Shown: positions 1 to 6,702 of the stretch, piece after piece | Position numbering within the stretch: the first letter of the stretch is position 1 | Layout: each line of letters starts with the position of its first letter | Origin: an uncultured Holophagaceae bacterium | Lineage (GTDB): Bacteria > Acidobacteriota > Holophagae > Holophagales > Holophagaceae | Direction: 5' to 3' | NCBI GenBank assembly: GCA_903890595.1 | Contig: CAITBU010000488.1 | Location: forward strand, 1 to 7,522 | Length of the DNA: 7,522 bases | Notes under the pieces: model-generated | Told to the model about the DNA's origin: nothing | Seen by the model: only the letters and a program-made list of their open reading frames with translations | Database searches by the model: none | Made by a program: the position numbers and the translations under genes

Positions 1-231
1 CCCCAGCTGCGGCTGCTGGAGGTCAAGGCCCGCCGGGCCGGGGCCTGGGTGGGGGCCGACACGGCCCTGGAGCCGGAGCAGCGCCTGCGCCTCCAGCGCA
101 CCCTCCAGGCCTGGCTCGACCGGGTGCCCTGGCCGGGGGAGGTGGCGTTCCAGCGGGTGAGCTGGGCGGGTTGGCGGTGCCGGCTGCACTCGGTGGAGCG
201 GTGGGATGGCCTGAAGATGGCACGGCATTAG
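1..231 (+). CDS. UPF0102/YraN-like family protein, C-terminal part (5' end outside the window)
   Basis: The reading frame is open from base 1 and ends at TAG 229-231, giving 76 visible residues. The visible start carries an LLEVKARR stretch, which matches the E-V-K strand of the FVEVK(T/A)R motif of the UPF0102/YraN family, a restriction-endonuclease-like fold. It is followed by a basic helix with the spacing typical of that family's second half (EPEQRLRLQRTLQAWLD), and then a short beta-rich tail. In the family, the E and K of this motif lie in the putative nuclease active site. The upstream acidic residues that would complete the site lie outside the window. The cellular role of YraN-type proteins is not well established. 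The gene is separated from the flagellar operon by a terminator, so it probably belongs to a different transcription unit. The family call rests on motif recognition only and is moderately secure. A likely internal ATG at base 49 is not the true start, because the conserved motif lies before it. Confidence 0.6.
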   Translation, partial: PQLRLLEVKARRAGAWVGADTALEPEQRLRLQRTLQAWLDRVPWPGEVAFQRVSWAGWRCRLHSVERWDGLKMARH

Positions 232-233
232 CT
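218..233 (+). promoter_or_regulatory. Sigma-54-like -24/-12 match overlapping the upstream stop codon
   Basis: The sequence TGGCACG-GCAT-TAGC-T fits the sigma-54 consensus TGGCACG-N4-TTGC-W with a single mismatch. The invariant GG (219-220) and GC (231-232) are exactly ten bases apart. It overlaps the last codons of the YraN-like gene (it encodes the end of MARH-stop), so its composition may reflect coding constraint. If functional, transcription would start near base 244, inside the heptamer array, and meet the terminator at 311-343. The match is seen directly; activity is inference. Confidence 0.35.
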
Positions 234-236
234 GTT

Positions 237-303
237 GGCTATCGGCTATCGGCTATCGGCTATCGGCTATCGGCTATCGGCTATCGGCTATCGGCTATCG
301 GCT
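237..303 (+). repeat. Heptanucleotide tandem array, unit GGCTATC, about 9.6 copies
   Basis: Nine perfect GGCTATC units are followed by a partial GGCT. A degenerate unit (AGCTGTT, 230-236) precedes the array and overlaps the upstream stop codon. There are no spacers, so this is a simple tandem repeat and not a CRISPR. The perfect identity of the units suggests recent expansion by slippage. The forward translation gives a repeating AIGYRLS-type peptide, which I regard as spurious. Short heptameric intergenic arrays are known in several bacterial groups (for example the STRR repeats of cyanobacteria), but their function is generally unclear. Confidence 0.97.
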
Positions 304-310
304 CATGGTG

Positions 311-343
311 ACGGCGCCCTGCGGGTCGCCGTGCCGTTTTTTT
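311..343 (+). terminator. Rho-independent terminator between the YraN-like gene and the flagellar operon
   Basis: The arm ACGGCGCCC (311-319) pairs with GGG (323-325) and CGCCGT (327-332), making a 9-bp stem with one bulged T (326) and a TGC loop. Four bases later there is a run of seven T (337-343). An alternative outer stem, ACGGC (311-315) with GCCGT (333-337), directly abuts the T run. Both foldings are typical of an intrinsic terminator for + strand transcripts. It would end the upstream transcript, or any transcript started at the sigma-54-like site at 218-233, and insulate flhA. Confidence 0.75.
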
Positions 344-344
344 C

Positions 345-357
345 ATGGCTATCGGCT
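345..357 (+). repeat. Isolated heptamer repeat copy (about 1.9 units)
   Basis: ATGGCT-ATCGGCT restates the unit of the main array in the same orientation, directly after the terminator T run. Bases 348-357 are complementary to bases 388-397 with one mismatch, so they could form a local hairpin with a 30-nt loop. Confidence 0.6.
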
Positions 358-387
358 GCCCCGCCCGGGTGGGTCGCCCCCTTCTTG

Positions 388-419
388 AGCCGACAGCTGA
401 TGGCTGACAGCCGAGAGCC
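388..419 (-). repeat. Degenerate heptamer repeats in inverted orientation (about 4.5 units)
   Basis: Read on the + strand, this stretch divides into seven-base units AGCCGAC, AGCTGAT, GGCTGAC, AGCCGAG and AGCC. They approximate the reverse complement of the main array unit (AGCCGAT). By eye, 26 of 32 positions match a reverse-complemented array register, so the block could pair imperfectly with part of 237-303. It ends about 11 bases before the sigma-54 element of flhA. Confidence 0.6.
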
Positions 420-429
420 CCACCCCCCT

Positions 430-445
430 TGGCACGCCCCTCGCC
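430..445 (+). promoter_or_regulatory. Probable sigma-54 (RpoN) promoter of the flhA operon
   Basis: TGGCACG-CCCC-TCGC matches the sigma-54 consensus TGGCACG-N4-TTGC with one change in the core. The invariant GG (431-432) and GC (443-444) are ten bases apart. It lies just upstream of flhA and after the terminator, the expected place for the operon promoter. Sigma-54 control of flagellar operons, with an enhancer-binding activator, is known in many polar flagellates. The predicted start, near base 456, leaves only about 11 nt before the flhA ATG and would place the purine-rich AGGGGA (448-453) upstream of the transcript. The retained GGGTG (457-461) could act as a weak ribosome binding site. 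Confidence 0.65.
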
Positions 446-466
446 CCAGGGGAAGCGGGTGTCGGT

Positions 467-2569
467 ATGTTGACCTTCTTGGATCGTTTGCTTCCATTCA
501 TGAGCCGCCTGGCGAGGCGGTCGGACCTGGCTGCGCCCGTCTTCGTGATGATCGTGCTGGTCGTCATGGTGCTGCCCCTGCCGGCGTTCCTGCTGGATCT
601 GCTCATCGTCCTGAACATCACCCTGAGCCTGGTGATCCTGATGGTGGGCATGTATGTGCCCCGCCCCAAGGAGTTCAGCTCCTACCCCTCCGTGCTCCTG
701 GTGGTGACGCTTTTCCGTCTGGCCATCAACGTGGCCACCACGCGCCGGATCCTGCTCTACGCCGGGGACCAGGGGGCCGACGCCGCTGGCCACATGGTCA
801 AGGCCTTCGGCCAGTTCGTGGTGGGCGGCAGCTATGTGATCGGATTGGTGGTCTTCCTGATCCTGCTGGCCATCCAGTTCCTGGTCATCAACCACGGTGC
901 GGGCCGCATCGCCGAGGTGACCGCCCGCTTTACCCTGGACGCCCTGCCGGGCAAGCAGATGGCCATCGACGCGGACCTGAACGCCGGGTACATCGACGAG
1001 CACGAGGCCCGCCGGCGCCGGAAGGACCTCCAGGAGGAAGCCGGCTTCTACGGGGCCATGGACGGCGCAGTTAAGTTCACCCAGCGGGACGCTGTGGCGG
1101 CCTTGATCATCCTGGCGGTCAACATCGTGGCCGGCATCCTCCTCGGCGTATTGCGCTACAACCTGCCCGTGATGCAGGCCATGGAGGTCTACTCCCTCCT
1201 CACCGTGGGCGACGGCCTGGTGACGGTGATCCCCAGCCTCCTCGTGAGTGTGGGCGGCGCCATCCTGACCACCCGCAGCGGCAGCGACTCCACGGGCCTG
1301 GGCAGCCAGGTCCTGGGTCAGATGGGCGCCGATCCCCGCCCCCTGGCCATCGCCGCCGCCGTGCTCTTACTGTTTGGTGCGGTGCCCGGCCTGCCCCTGT
1401 TCCCCTTCTGGATCATGGCCGCCATCTTCGGGGTCATGGCCTACGCCGCCTGGAAGCTCCCCAGCGAGGCCCCGCCGGGGCCCGAGGAGGCCGCCGCCGC
1501 CGCCGAAAAGGCCCGGACCACTGCCGCCGAAGCCGCCGACAAGGTCGAGGGCCTGCTCAAGGTCGATCCCCTGGGCCTGGAAGTCGGCTACAGCCTCATC
1601 CCCCTGCTGGACGTGAACCAGGGCGGCACGGTGCTGGAGCGCATCAAGGCCGTGCGGCGTCAGATGGCCCAAGACCTGGGCATCGTGGTACCCCCCGTGC
1701 GCATCCGGGACAACCTGCAGCTGCCCCCCCAGGGCTACCGCATCCTGCTGAGAGGCGAGGAGATTGCCCGCTCCGACCTGCAGCCTTCCCAGTTCCTGGC
1801 CATGAACCCCGGCACCGCCTCGGAGGAGCTCACCGGCACCCCCACCTCCGAGCCCGCCTTCGGCCTGCCCGCCTACTGGATCCCCGATGCCCAGCGGGAC
1901 CGGGCTCAGATGCTGGGCTACACCGTGGTGGAGCCAGCCACGGTCCTCACCACCCACCTGTCCGAGCTCATCAAGCAGCATGCCCCAGAGCTACTGGGCC
2001 GCCCCGAGGTGCAGCACCTGCTCGACACCCTGAAGGAAACCTCTCCGCGCCTGGTGGACGACCTCATCCCCAACGTGGTCTCCGTGACCACCCTCCAGAA
2101 GGTCATGCACAACCTCCTGCGGGAGCGGGTGCCCGTGCGCGACCTGGGCCGGATCCTGGAGGCCACTGCCGATGCCGCGGCCATGACCAAGGACATCGGC
2201 TTCATCACCGAGTACGTGCGCCAGGCCCTGGGCCGGGTGCTCACCAGCCCCCACCTCTCCGAGACGGGCGACCTGGGCGTTCTCGTCCTGGACCCCAGCC
2301 TGGAGCAGGCCCTGCAGGGTGGCATCGAGCAGTCCGAGCGGGGCAGCTATCTGGCCCTGGAGCCCGGGCGGACCCAAGAGCTGCTCACCCGCATCGCCAA
2401 CGGCATCGCCGCCCTGCTGCCGGGTGCCCAGCCCGTGCTGCTCACCAACCCCGTGGTGCGCCCCCACCTGCGCCGCCTGCTGGAGCGGGCCCTGCCCCAC
2501 CTGGTGGTGCTGAGCCACAGCGAAGTGCCGATGGATGTCCGCGTCGTGAACCTGGGAACCGTCTCATGA
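467..2569 (+). CDS. flhA: FlhA, flagellar type III export gate protein
   Basis: FlhA is the large membrane component of the flagellar type III secretion export gate. It sits inside the basal body and docks chaperone-substrate complexes. The 700-residue length is normal for the family. Residues about 22-330 hold the hydrophobic membrane region, starting with LPLPAFLLDLLIVLNITLSL. The FHIPEP signature is clear at about 154-185 (RFTLDALPGKQMAIDADLNAG). An Asp in KFTQRD lies at residue 208, matching the functionally important Asp208 of Salmonella FlhA. An Ala/Glu-rich linker (about 335-358) leads to the cytoplasmic ring domain (about 360-700). ATG 467 is chosen as the start. An in-frame ATG at 500 (MSRLARRSDLA) would also leave a complete family domain, and neither has a strong ribosome binding site within the predicted transcript. 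It is the first gene of the operon, and its stop lies 10 nt before flhF. Confidence 0.98.
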   Translation: MLTFLDRLLPFMSRLARRSDLAAPVFVMIVLVVMVLPLPAFLLDLLIVLNITLSLVILMVGMYVPRPKEFSSYPSVLLVVTLFRLAINVATTRRILLYAGDQGADAAGHMVKAFGQFVVGGSYVIGLVVFLILLAIQFLVINHGAGRIAEVTARFTLDALPGKQMAIDADLNAGYIDEHEARRRRKDLQEEAGFYGAMDGAVKFTQRDAVAALIILAVNIVAGILLGVLRYNLPVMQAMEVYSLLTVGDGLVTVIPSLLVSVGGAILTTRSGSDSTGLGSQVLGQMGADPRPLAIAAAVLLLFGAVPGLPLFPFWIMAAIFGVMAYAAWKLPSEAPPGPEEAAAAAEKARTTAAEAADKVEGLLKVDPLGLEVGYSLIPLLDVNQGGTVLERIKAVRRQMAQDLGIVVPPVRIRDNLQLPPQGYRILLRGEEIARSDLQPSQFLAMNPGTASEELTGTPTSEPAFGLPAYWIPDAQRDRAQMLGYTVVEPATVLTTHLSELIKQHAPELLGRPEVQHLLDTLKETSPRLVDDLIPNVVSVTTLQKVMHNLLRERVPVRDLGRILEATADAAAMTKDIGFITEYVRQALGRVLTSPHLSETGDLGVLVLDPSLEQALQGGIEQSERGSYLALEPGRTQELLTRIANGIAALLPGAQPVLLTNPVVRPHLRRLLERALPHLVVLSHSEVPMDVRVVNLGTVS

Positions 2570-2579
2570 AGGACCAATC

Positions 2580-3854
2580 ATGCGCGTAAAGACCTTCGAA
2601 GCCGGAACCATGCAGGACGCCCTGGACGTCGTGAAGAAGGACATGGGCGAGGAGGCCTTCATCCTCTCCACCCGCACCCGGCGACGCCCCTCGGCCCTGG
2701 GCCTGGGCGAGGAAGCCGTCATCGAGGTCACCGCCGCCGTGGACGAGGCCCAGGCAACTGCCACCGTGGCGGCCGCTGGCGGCCCGCCCCTTACCTACGG
2801 CCTGCGCCCCGCCCTGGAGGCCCCCACCCCCGTACCGACCCGCAGCACCGCCCCGCCACCACCCCCCGTGGACCTGCAGCCCCTGCGCCGGGAGCTGCTG
2901 GAAATCAAGGGGGCGGTGGCGGCGCTGAAGGACCAGGAGACCCGCAATGCCACCATCCTCACCGAACTGGACCAGCTGAAGACGCTGCTGAGTCGCATCC
3001 AGCGCCAGGGCATGCCTCCCGCCCAGCTGCACCTGCCCTCCACCCTGCTCGAGCTCTACGGGGACCTGGTGGCCAACGACGTGGAGCCTCAGCTGGCCCT
3101 GCGCCTCTGTGAGTACGCCCAGCGGGCCCTCGCAGACCAGGACGGGGATGCCTCGGCGGGCCGAGTGGACCCCGAGCGGGCCCGCCTGTTCCTGCGGCGG
3201 GTGATCGCCGACTTCATCCCGGTGGCCCCTCCCATCCAGCTGGACCCCGGCAAGATGCGAGTGGCAGCCCTGGTGGGCCCCACGGGCGTTGGCAAGACCA
3301 CCACCGTGGCCAAGCTGGCCGCCTACGCCCAGCTGAAGCTCAAGCAGAAGGTGGCCCTGGTCACCCTGGACACCTACCGCCTGGGGGCCGTGGATCAGCT
3401 CCAGCAGTACGCCCAGATCCTCCAGGTACCCATGCACGTGGCCCTGACGGTGGAGGACCTCCGCAGCGCCCTGCGCTTCTATCAGGACCGGGCCCTGGTG
3501 CTCATTGACACCCCGGGCCACAGCCCCAAGGACGCCGAGACCCTGGGCCAGCTGCGCGGCTTCCTCGAAGAGCTCCCGGATGTGGAGACGCACCTGGTGC
3601 TGTCGGCCACCACCAAGCCCCGGGACCTCCTGGAGATCGCCACCCGCTACGAGCCCCTCCACCCCACCCGTCTGCTCTTCACCAAGCTCGACGAGACTTC
3701 CACCTACGGACCGCTCCTCAGCACCCTGGTGCGGGTGAAGCGGCCCATCAGCTACCTGGCCACCGGCCAGGATGTGCCAGATGCGCTGGAACTTGCGACC
3801 AGCCGCCGGCTGGCCGATCTCATCCTTCCAGCAGCCGTGAAGGAGGCCCTGTGA
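2580..3854 (+). CDS. flhF: FlhF, SRP-type GTPase for flagellar placement
   Basis: FlhF is the third member of the SRP GTPase family (with Ffh and FtsY). It marks the site of flagellar assembly at the membrane, often a cell pole, together with FlhG. The 424-residue product begins with the typical MRVKTFEAGTMQDAL start of the basic B domain. A Pro-rich linker follows (about 80-97), then a helical N region and the G domain. Visible GTPase motifs are the P-loop GPTGVGKTT (233-241), DTYRLGA (264-270), DTPGH (310-314), TKLDE (368-372) and the closing TGQDVPD (395-401). The G3 motif reads DTPGH where SRP GTPases usually have DTAGR, so the arginine is replaced by histidine. AAGGA at 2569-2573, six bases before the ATG, is a good ribosome binding site and overlaps the last base of flhA. 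The stop overlaps the flhG start. Confidence 0.97.
   Translation: MRVKTFEAGTMQDALDVVKKDMGEEAFILSTRTRRRPSALGLGEEAVIEVTAAVDEAQATATVAAAGGPPLTYGLRPALEAPTPVPTRSTAPPPPPVDLQPLRRELLEIKGAVAALKDQETRNATILTELDQLKTLLSRIQRQGMPPAQLHLPSTLLELYGDLVANDVEPQLALRLCEYAQRALADQDGDASAGRVDPERARLFLRRVIADFIPVAPPIQLDPGKMRVAALVGPTGVGKTTTVAKLAAYAQLKLKQKVALVTLDTYRLGAVDQLQQYAQILQVPMHVALTVEDLRSALRFYQDRALVLIDTPGHSPKDAETLGQLRGFLEELPDVETHLVLSATTKPRDLLEIATRYEPLHPTRLLFTKLDETSTYGPLLSTLVRVKRPISYLATGQDVPDALELATSRRLADLILPAAVKEAL
3840..3846 (+). promoter_or_regulatory. Strong ribosome binding site for flhG
   Basis: AAGGAGG lies inside the 3' end of flhF, four bases before GTG 3851. It supports the GTG as the flhG start and, with the 4-nt overlap, suggests translational coupling of FlhF and FlhG. 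Confidence 0.8.
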
Positions 3855-4720
3855 GCAACGACCAGGCGTCCCGCCTCCGGCAGCTGGCCCAGGGGGTCCC
3901 CCATGAGGCGCCCCTCTTCGCCGCGCGGGTGGTGGCCATCACCTCCGGCAAGGGCGGGGTCGGCAAGACCAACGTGGTGGCGGGTCTGGCCCTGGCCCTC
4001 TCGCAGCAGGGTCAGCGGGTCGTCGTTATGGACGCCGACTTCGGCTTGGCCAACCTGGACATCCTGCTGGGCCTGTCCCCCAAGTACACCCTGGAGCATG
4101 TGCTGAAGGGCGAGAAGGTCCTGGAGGAGATCCTCCTGGACGGCCCCTCCGGCATCCGCATCATCCCCGCCAGCAGCGGAGTCCAGGAGATGACCCGGAT
4201 CGACACCCTGGCCGAGCTGCGCCTGGTGCAGGGGCTCCAGCGGGTGGCGGAGACGGCGGACTGGCTGCTCATCGACACCGCCGCCGGCATCCACGACTCC
4301 GTCCTCAGGCTGCTCATGGCCGCCCAGGAGGTGATCCTGGTGACCACCCCGGAGCCCACCAGCCTGGTGGATGCCTACGCCATGGTGAAGGTGCTGCACC
4401 TGCGGGAGCCCGCCAAGCCCCTCTGGCTGCTGGTGAACAACGGCCAGAACCCGGAGGAGGCCGAAGAGACCGTGGAGCAGCTGCAGGCAGCCGTGGCGCG
4501 CTTCCTCGGCAAGCAGCTCCAGGTCCTGGGCATGATCCCAGGCGACCCCCATGTGCTGCAGGCCGTGCGGCAGCAGCGGGGAGTGGTGGACCTCTTCCCC
4601 CACTGTCCCGCATCATTAGCCTTCCAGTCCCTTGCCAATCAGCTTCTGCGTCGCGTGTCCCTTCAGCCCGACGGCTTTGCTACCTTCTGGAGGCAACTCG
4701 CCTCCGGCGACCCCCACTAG
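3851..4720 (+). CDS. flhG: FlhG (FleN/YlxH), MinD-like ATPase controlling flagellar number
   Basis: FlhG is a ParA/MinD-family ATPase that limits flagellar number, stimulates the GTPase of FlhF, and in several bacteria contacts C-ring proteins. The product has 289 residues, normal for the family. The N-terminus carries DQASRLR (residues 4-10), matching the DQAxxLR motif known as the FlhF-activating helix. The deviant Walker A is KGGVGKT (34-40), followed by the switch motif DADFGLANLD (61-70) and Walker B-like DTAAG (142-146). The C-terminal helix (about 261-284) may serve as the membrane-targeting segment, but I cannot confirm its amphipathicity by eye. The start is GTG, chosen because it lies four bases after a strong AAGGAGG and because it keeps the DQAxxLR helix. 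GTGA overlaps the flhF stop by 4 nt. The stop is 8 nt before fliA. Confidence 0.97.
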   Translation: MSNDQASRLRQLAQGVPHEAPLFAARVVAITSGKGGVGKTNVVAGLALALSQQGQRVVVMDADFGLANLDILLGLSPKYTLEHVLKGEKVLEEILLDGPSGIRIIPASSGVQEMTRIDTLAELRLVQGLQRVAETADWLLIDTAAGIHDSVLRLLMAAQEVILVTTPEPTSLVDAYAMVKVLHLREPAKPLWLLVNNGQNPEEAEETVEQLQAAVARFLGKQLQVLGMIPGDPHVLQAVRQQRGVVDLFPHCPASLAFQSLANQLLRRVSLQPDGFATFWRQLASGDPH

Positions 4721-4728
4721 GATCCCGC

Positions 4729-5679
4729 ATGCCTCCGACCCCGGATCAGCCCGTCGACCCTGGCATCTCCCTCCACCCGGAGGCCGAAAAGGCCGTCCAG
4801 GCGGCTCCGGCAGCCCTGCGTCCCTGGGCCGCCTTGGCCGCCGCCCGGGCCTATGGCAGGGCAGCGGGCATCCCCAACTCACCCATCCCGGCACCTCAGC
4901 CTCCGCCCCAGCCCCAGGTCCCGGCGGCTGCGGAGCCTCAGGAAGCCGCGGAGGCCCCGGAGCCCTTCGATCGCGAGAACCGCGAACAGATCATCAAGGA
5001 CTATGTCCCCCTGGTGAAGTTTGTGGCGCACCGCATTGCCTCCCGCCTGCCCTCGCATGTGGAGCTGGACGACCTCATCAACAGCGGGATCCTCGGGCTC
5101 ATGGACGCCATTGAGAAGTTCGAGCCGGCCCGGAACATCAAGTTCAAGACCTACGCCGAGCTGCGCATCAAGGGCGCCATCCTCGACGGCCTACGGGACC
5201 TGGACTGGGTACCCCGCAGCCTCCGCCGGAAGAAGAAGGACATCGAGACTGCTTACCACGCCCTCGAGCAACAGGCGGGTCGGGCGGCCACAGACGAGGA
5301 AGTGGCGGTTCGCCTGGGGATTCCCCTCGAGGAGCTCCACAAGAACCTCGACGAACTCAAGGGCGTCACCCTCGGCACCTTTGTCGAGGTGGGTGAGGAC
5401 GGCGAGGGCGAGAGCATCATCAGCTTCGTACCGGACCCTGATGCCGAGGACCCCCACCAGACGTTCCAGGCCTCCGAGATCAAGGAGATCCTCCGGGCGG
5501 CCATGGATGTCCTGCCCAAGAAGGAGAAGTTCGTCGTCCAGCTCTACTACTTCGACGAGCTGACCATGAAGGAAATCGGCACGCTCCTTAACATCACCGA
5601 ATCCCGGGTATCCCAATTGCATACCAAGGCCATGCTGCGCCTCCGGGGCAAGCTCCTGGAAAAGCACATTGAGGGATAA
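4729..5679 (+). CDS. fliA: FliA, sigma-28-family sigma factor for late flagellar genes, with an N-terminal extension
   Basis: This is a group 3 sigma factor of the FliA/WhiG/SigD type, which directs RNA polymerase to late flagellar and chemotaxis promoters. The sigma core starts near residue 80. Region 2 is about 83-165, with DDLINSGILGLMDAIEKF, KFKTYAELRIKGAILDGLR and DWVPRSLR. Region 3 is about 166-245. Region 4 is about 250-312, with LPKKEKFVVQLYYFDELTMKEIG and the helix-turn-helix NITESRVSQLHTKA. The protein has 316 residues, against roughly 235-260 for typical members. The excess is an Ala/Pro-rich, probably disordered stretch of about 78 residues at the N-terminus. The only in-frame ATG before the core is 4729, with AGGA six bases upstream. 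An in-frame TTG near residue 36 has no evident ribosome binding site. No anti-sigma FlgM gene is in the window. Confidence 0.95.
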   Translation: MPPTPDQPVDPGISLHPEAEKAVQAAPAALRPWAALAAARAYGRAAGIPNSPIPAPQPPPQPQVPAAAEPQEAAEAPEPFDRENREQIIKDYVPLVKFVAHRIASRLPSHVELDDLINSGILGLMDAIEKFEPARNIKFKTYAELRIKGAILDGLRDLDWVPRSLRRKKKDIETAYHALEQQAGRAATDEEVAVRLGIPLEELHKNLDELKGVTLGTFVEVGEDGEGESIISFVPDPDAEDPHQTFQASEIKEILRAAMDVLPKKEKFVVQLYYFDELTMKEIGTLLNITESRVSQLHTKAMLRLRGKLLEKHIEG

Positions 5680-5682
5680 TTC

Positions 5683-6699
5683 ATGGCCAAGATCCTAAGC
5701 CAAGAGGAAGTCGACGCTCTACTTAAGTCGCACACCAAGCCCGCTGGCAAGGGTGCCGGGCCGGGCGGGACAGACTCGGGGACCTCCCGTGGGGCGGCAA
5801 AAAAAGCCCAGATCCAGCGCAAGGTCACCCTCTACAACTTCCGTCGCCCCGACCGGGTGAGCCGGGAGCAGATGCGCTCCCTGCACTTCATGCACGACCG
5901 CTTTGCCCGGAACTTCAGCAGCTCCCTCAGCGCCTACCTCCGCACCATTACCGAGGTCAACCTGGTGAGCGTCGAGCAGCTGAGCTACCAGGAGTTCCTG
6001 CTGTCGGTCCCCGACCCCACCTGCTTCAATGCCATCTCCATCAAGCCCCTGGAGGGTGCCCTCGCCCTTGAGGTGAACCCGACCTTGGTGTTCCCCATCA
6101 TCGACAAGATGCTGGGCGGTCCCGGGGAGCCCATCAAGCAGCTGCGCACCATGACCGACATCGAGCAGAGCATCTTCGATGGCGTGCTCAAGCTGGTGCT
6201 GGAGGACCTGCGCGAGGCCTGGCGCGGCATCGTGGATCTGGACTTCCGCATCCAGGCCCGGGAGACCAGCCCCCAGCTCATCCAGATCGTGGCCCCGAAC
6301 GAGGTGGTCCTGCTGGTGGTCTTCGAGGTCAAGATGGGTCCCGTCACCGGGATGATCAACCTGGCCATCCCCAGCATCATCCTCGAGCCGATCTCCAACA
6401 AGTTCGACCAGGAGATGTTCACGGGCTACAAGAAGTCCTCCTCCTTTGAAGAGGCTCGCCTGCTCATGGCCTCCCTCAAGCGCTGCCCCATGGAGGCCGC
6501 CGCCGAGATCCACGGCACCAGCCTCAGCATGGAGGAGATGCTCCAGCTGAAGCCCGGGGATCTGATCCCACTCACCAAGCGCTTCGATGCTGAGCTTGAT
6601 TTGTGCGTGGACGGCATCCCGCGCTTCAAGGGTCTGGTGGCCCTGAACCCCAATGGCAAACGCGTGTTCCAAGTGACCGGCAGCCGGTCGGAAGGATGA
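5683..6699 (+). CDS. fliM: FliM, flagellar motor switch protein
   Basis: FliM is the middle layer of the C-ring. It binds FliG above and FliN below, and receives phospho-CheY. The 338-residue length is normal. The N-terminal peptide LSQEEVDALL (5-14) is the CheY-P-binding motif of the family. A Gly/Ser/Lys-rich linker (about 18-45) leads to the CheC-like middle domain (about 48-240), which contains the FliG-contact motif GGPG (145-148) within DKMLGGPGEP. The C-terminal FliN-like SpoA domain covers about 255-335, ending in LDLCVDGIPRFKGLVALNPNGKRVFQV. The ribosome binding site GAGGGA (5671-5676) lies six bases before the ATG and within the fliA 3' end, and the gap to fliA is 3 nt. The intact N-terminal peptide makes FliM the likely CheY-P receptor here. 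Confidence 0.97.
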   Translation: MAKILSQEEVDALLKSHTKPAGKGAGPGGTDSGTSRGAAKKAQIQRKVTLYNFRRPDRVSREQMRSLHFMHDRFARNFSSSLSAYLRTITEVNLVSVEQLSYQEFLLSVPDPTCFNAISIKPLEGALALEVNPTLVFPIIDKMLGGPGEPIKQLRTMTDIEQSIFDGVLKLVLEDLREAWRGIVDLDFRIQARETSPQLIQIVAPNEVVLLVVFEVKMGPVTGMINLAIPSIILEPISNKFDQEMFTGYKKSSSFEEARLLMASLKRCPMEAAAEIHGTSLSMEEMLQLKPGDLIPLTKRFDAELDLCVDGIPRFKGLVALNPNGKRVFQVTGSRSEG

Positions 6700-6702
6700 A
6701 CC

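Noticed and set aside
237..303. Sigma-28 -10-like GCCGATA on the minus strand of the array
   Set aside because: The reverse complement repeats GCCGATAG, close to the FliA -10 consensus GCCGATAA, but no TAAA-like -35 exists at the proper distance because the surroundings are the same repeat. I treat it as coincidence.
237..419. CRISPR array or insertion-sequence end
   Set aside because: The repeat unit is seven bases with no spacers, and there is no transposase, target duplication or terminal inverted repeat beyond the heptamers themselves.
235..1074. Long + strand reading frame starting in the heptamer array and running into flhA
   Set aside because: Its start is a translation of the tandem repeat and the rest is an out-of-frame reading of flhA. 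FlhA is unmistakable in its own frame, so this frame is spurious.
2442..3662. Long minus-strand reading frames opposite flhA, flhF, flhG and fliM
   Set aside because: They are His/Gly/Gln/Leu-rich mirror readings that arise from GC-rich third positions. They have no recognisable domains and lie over confidently identified genes.
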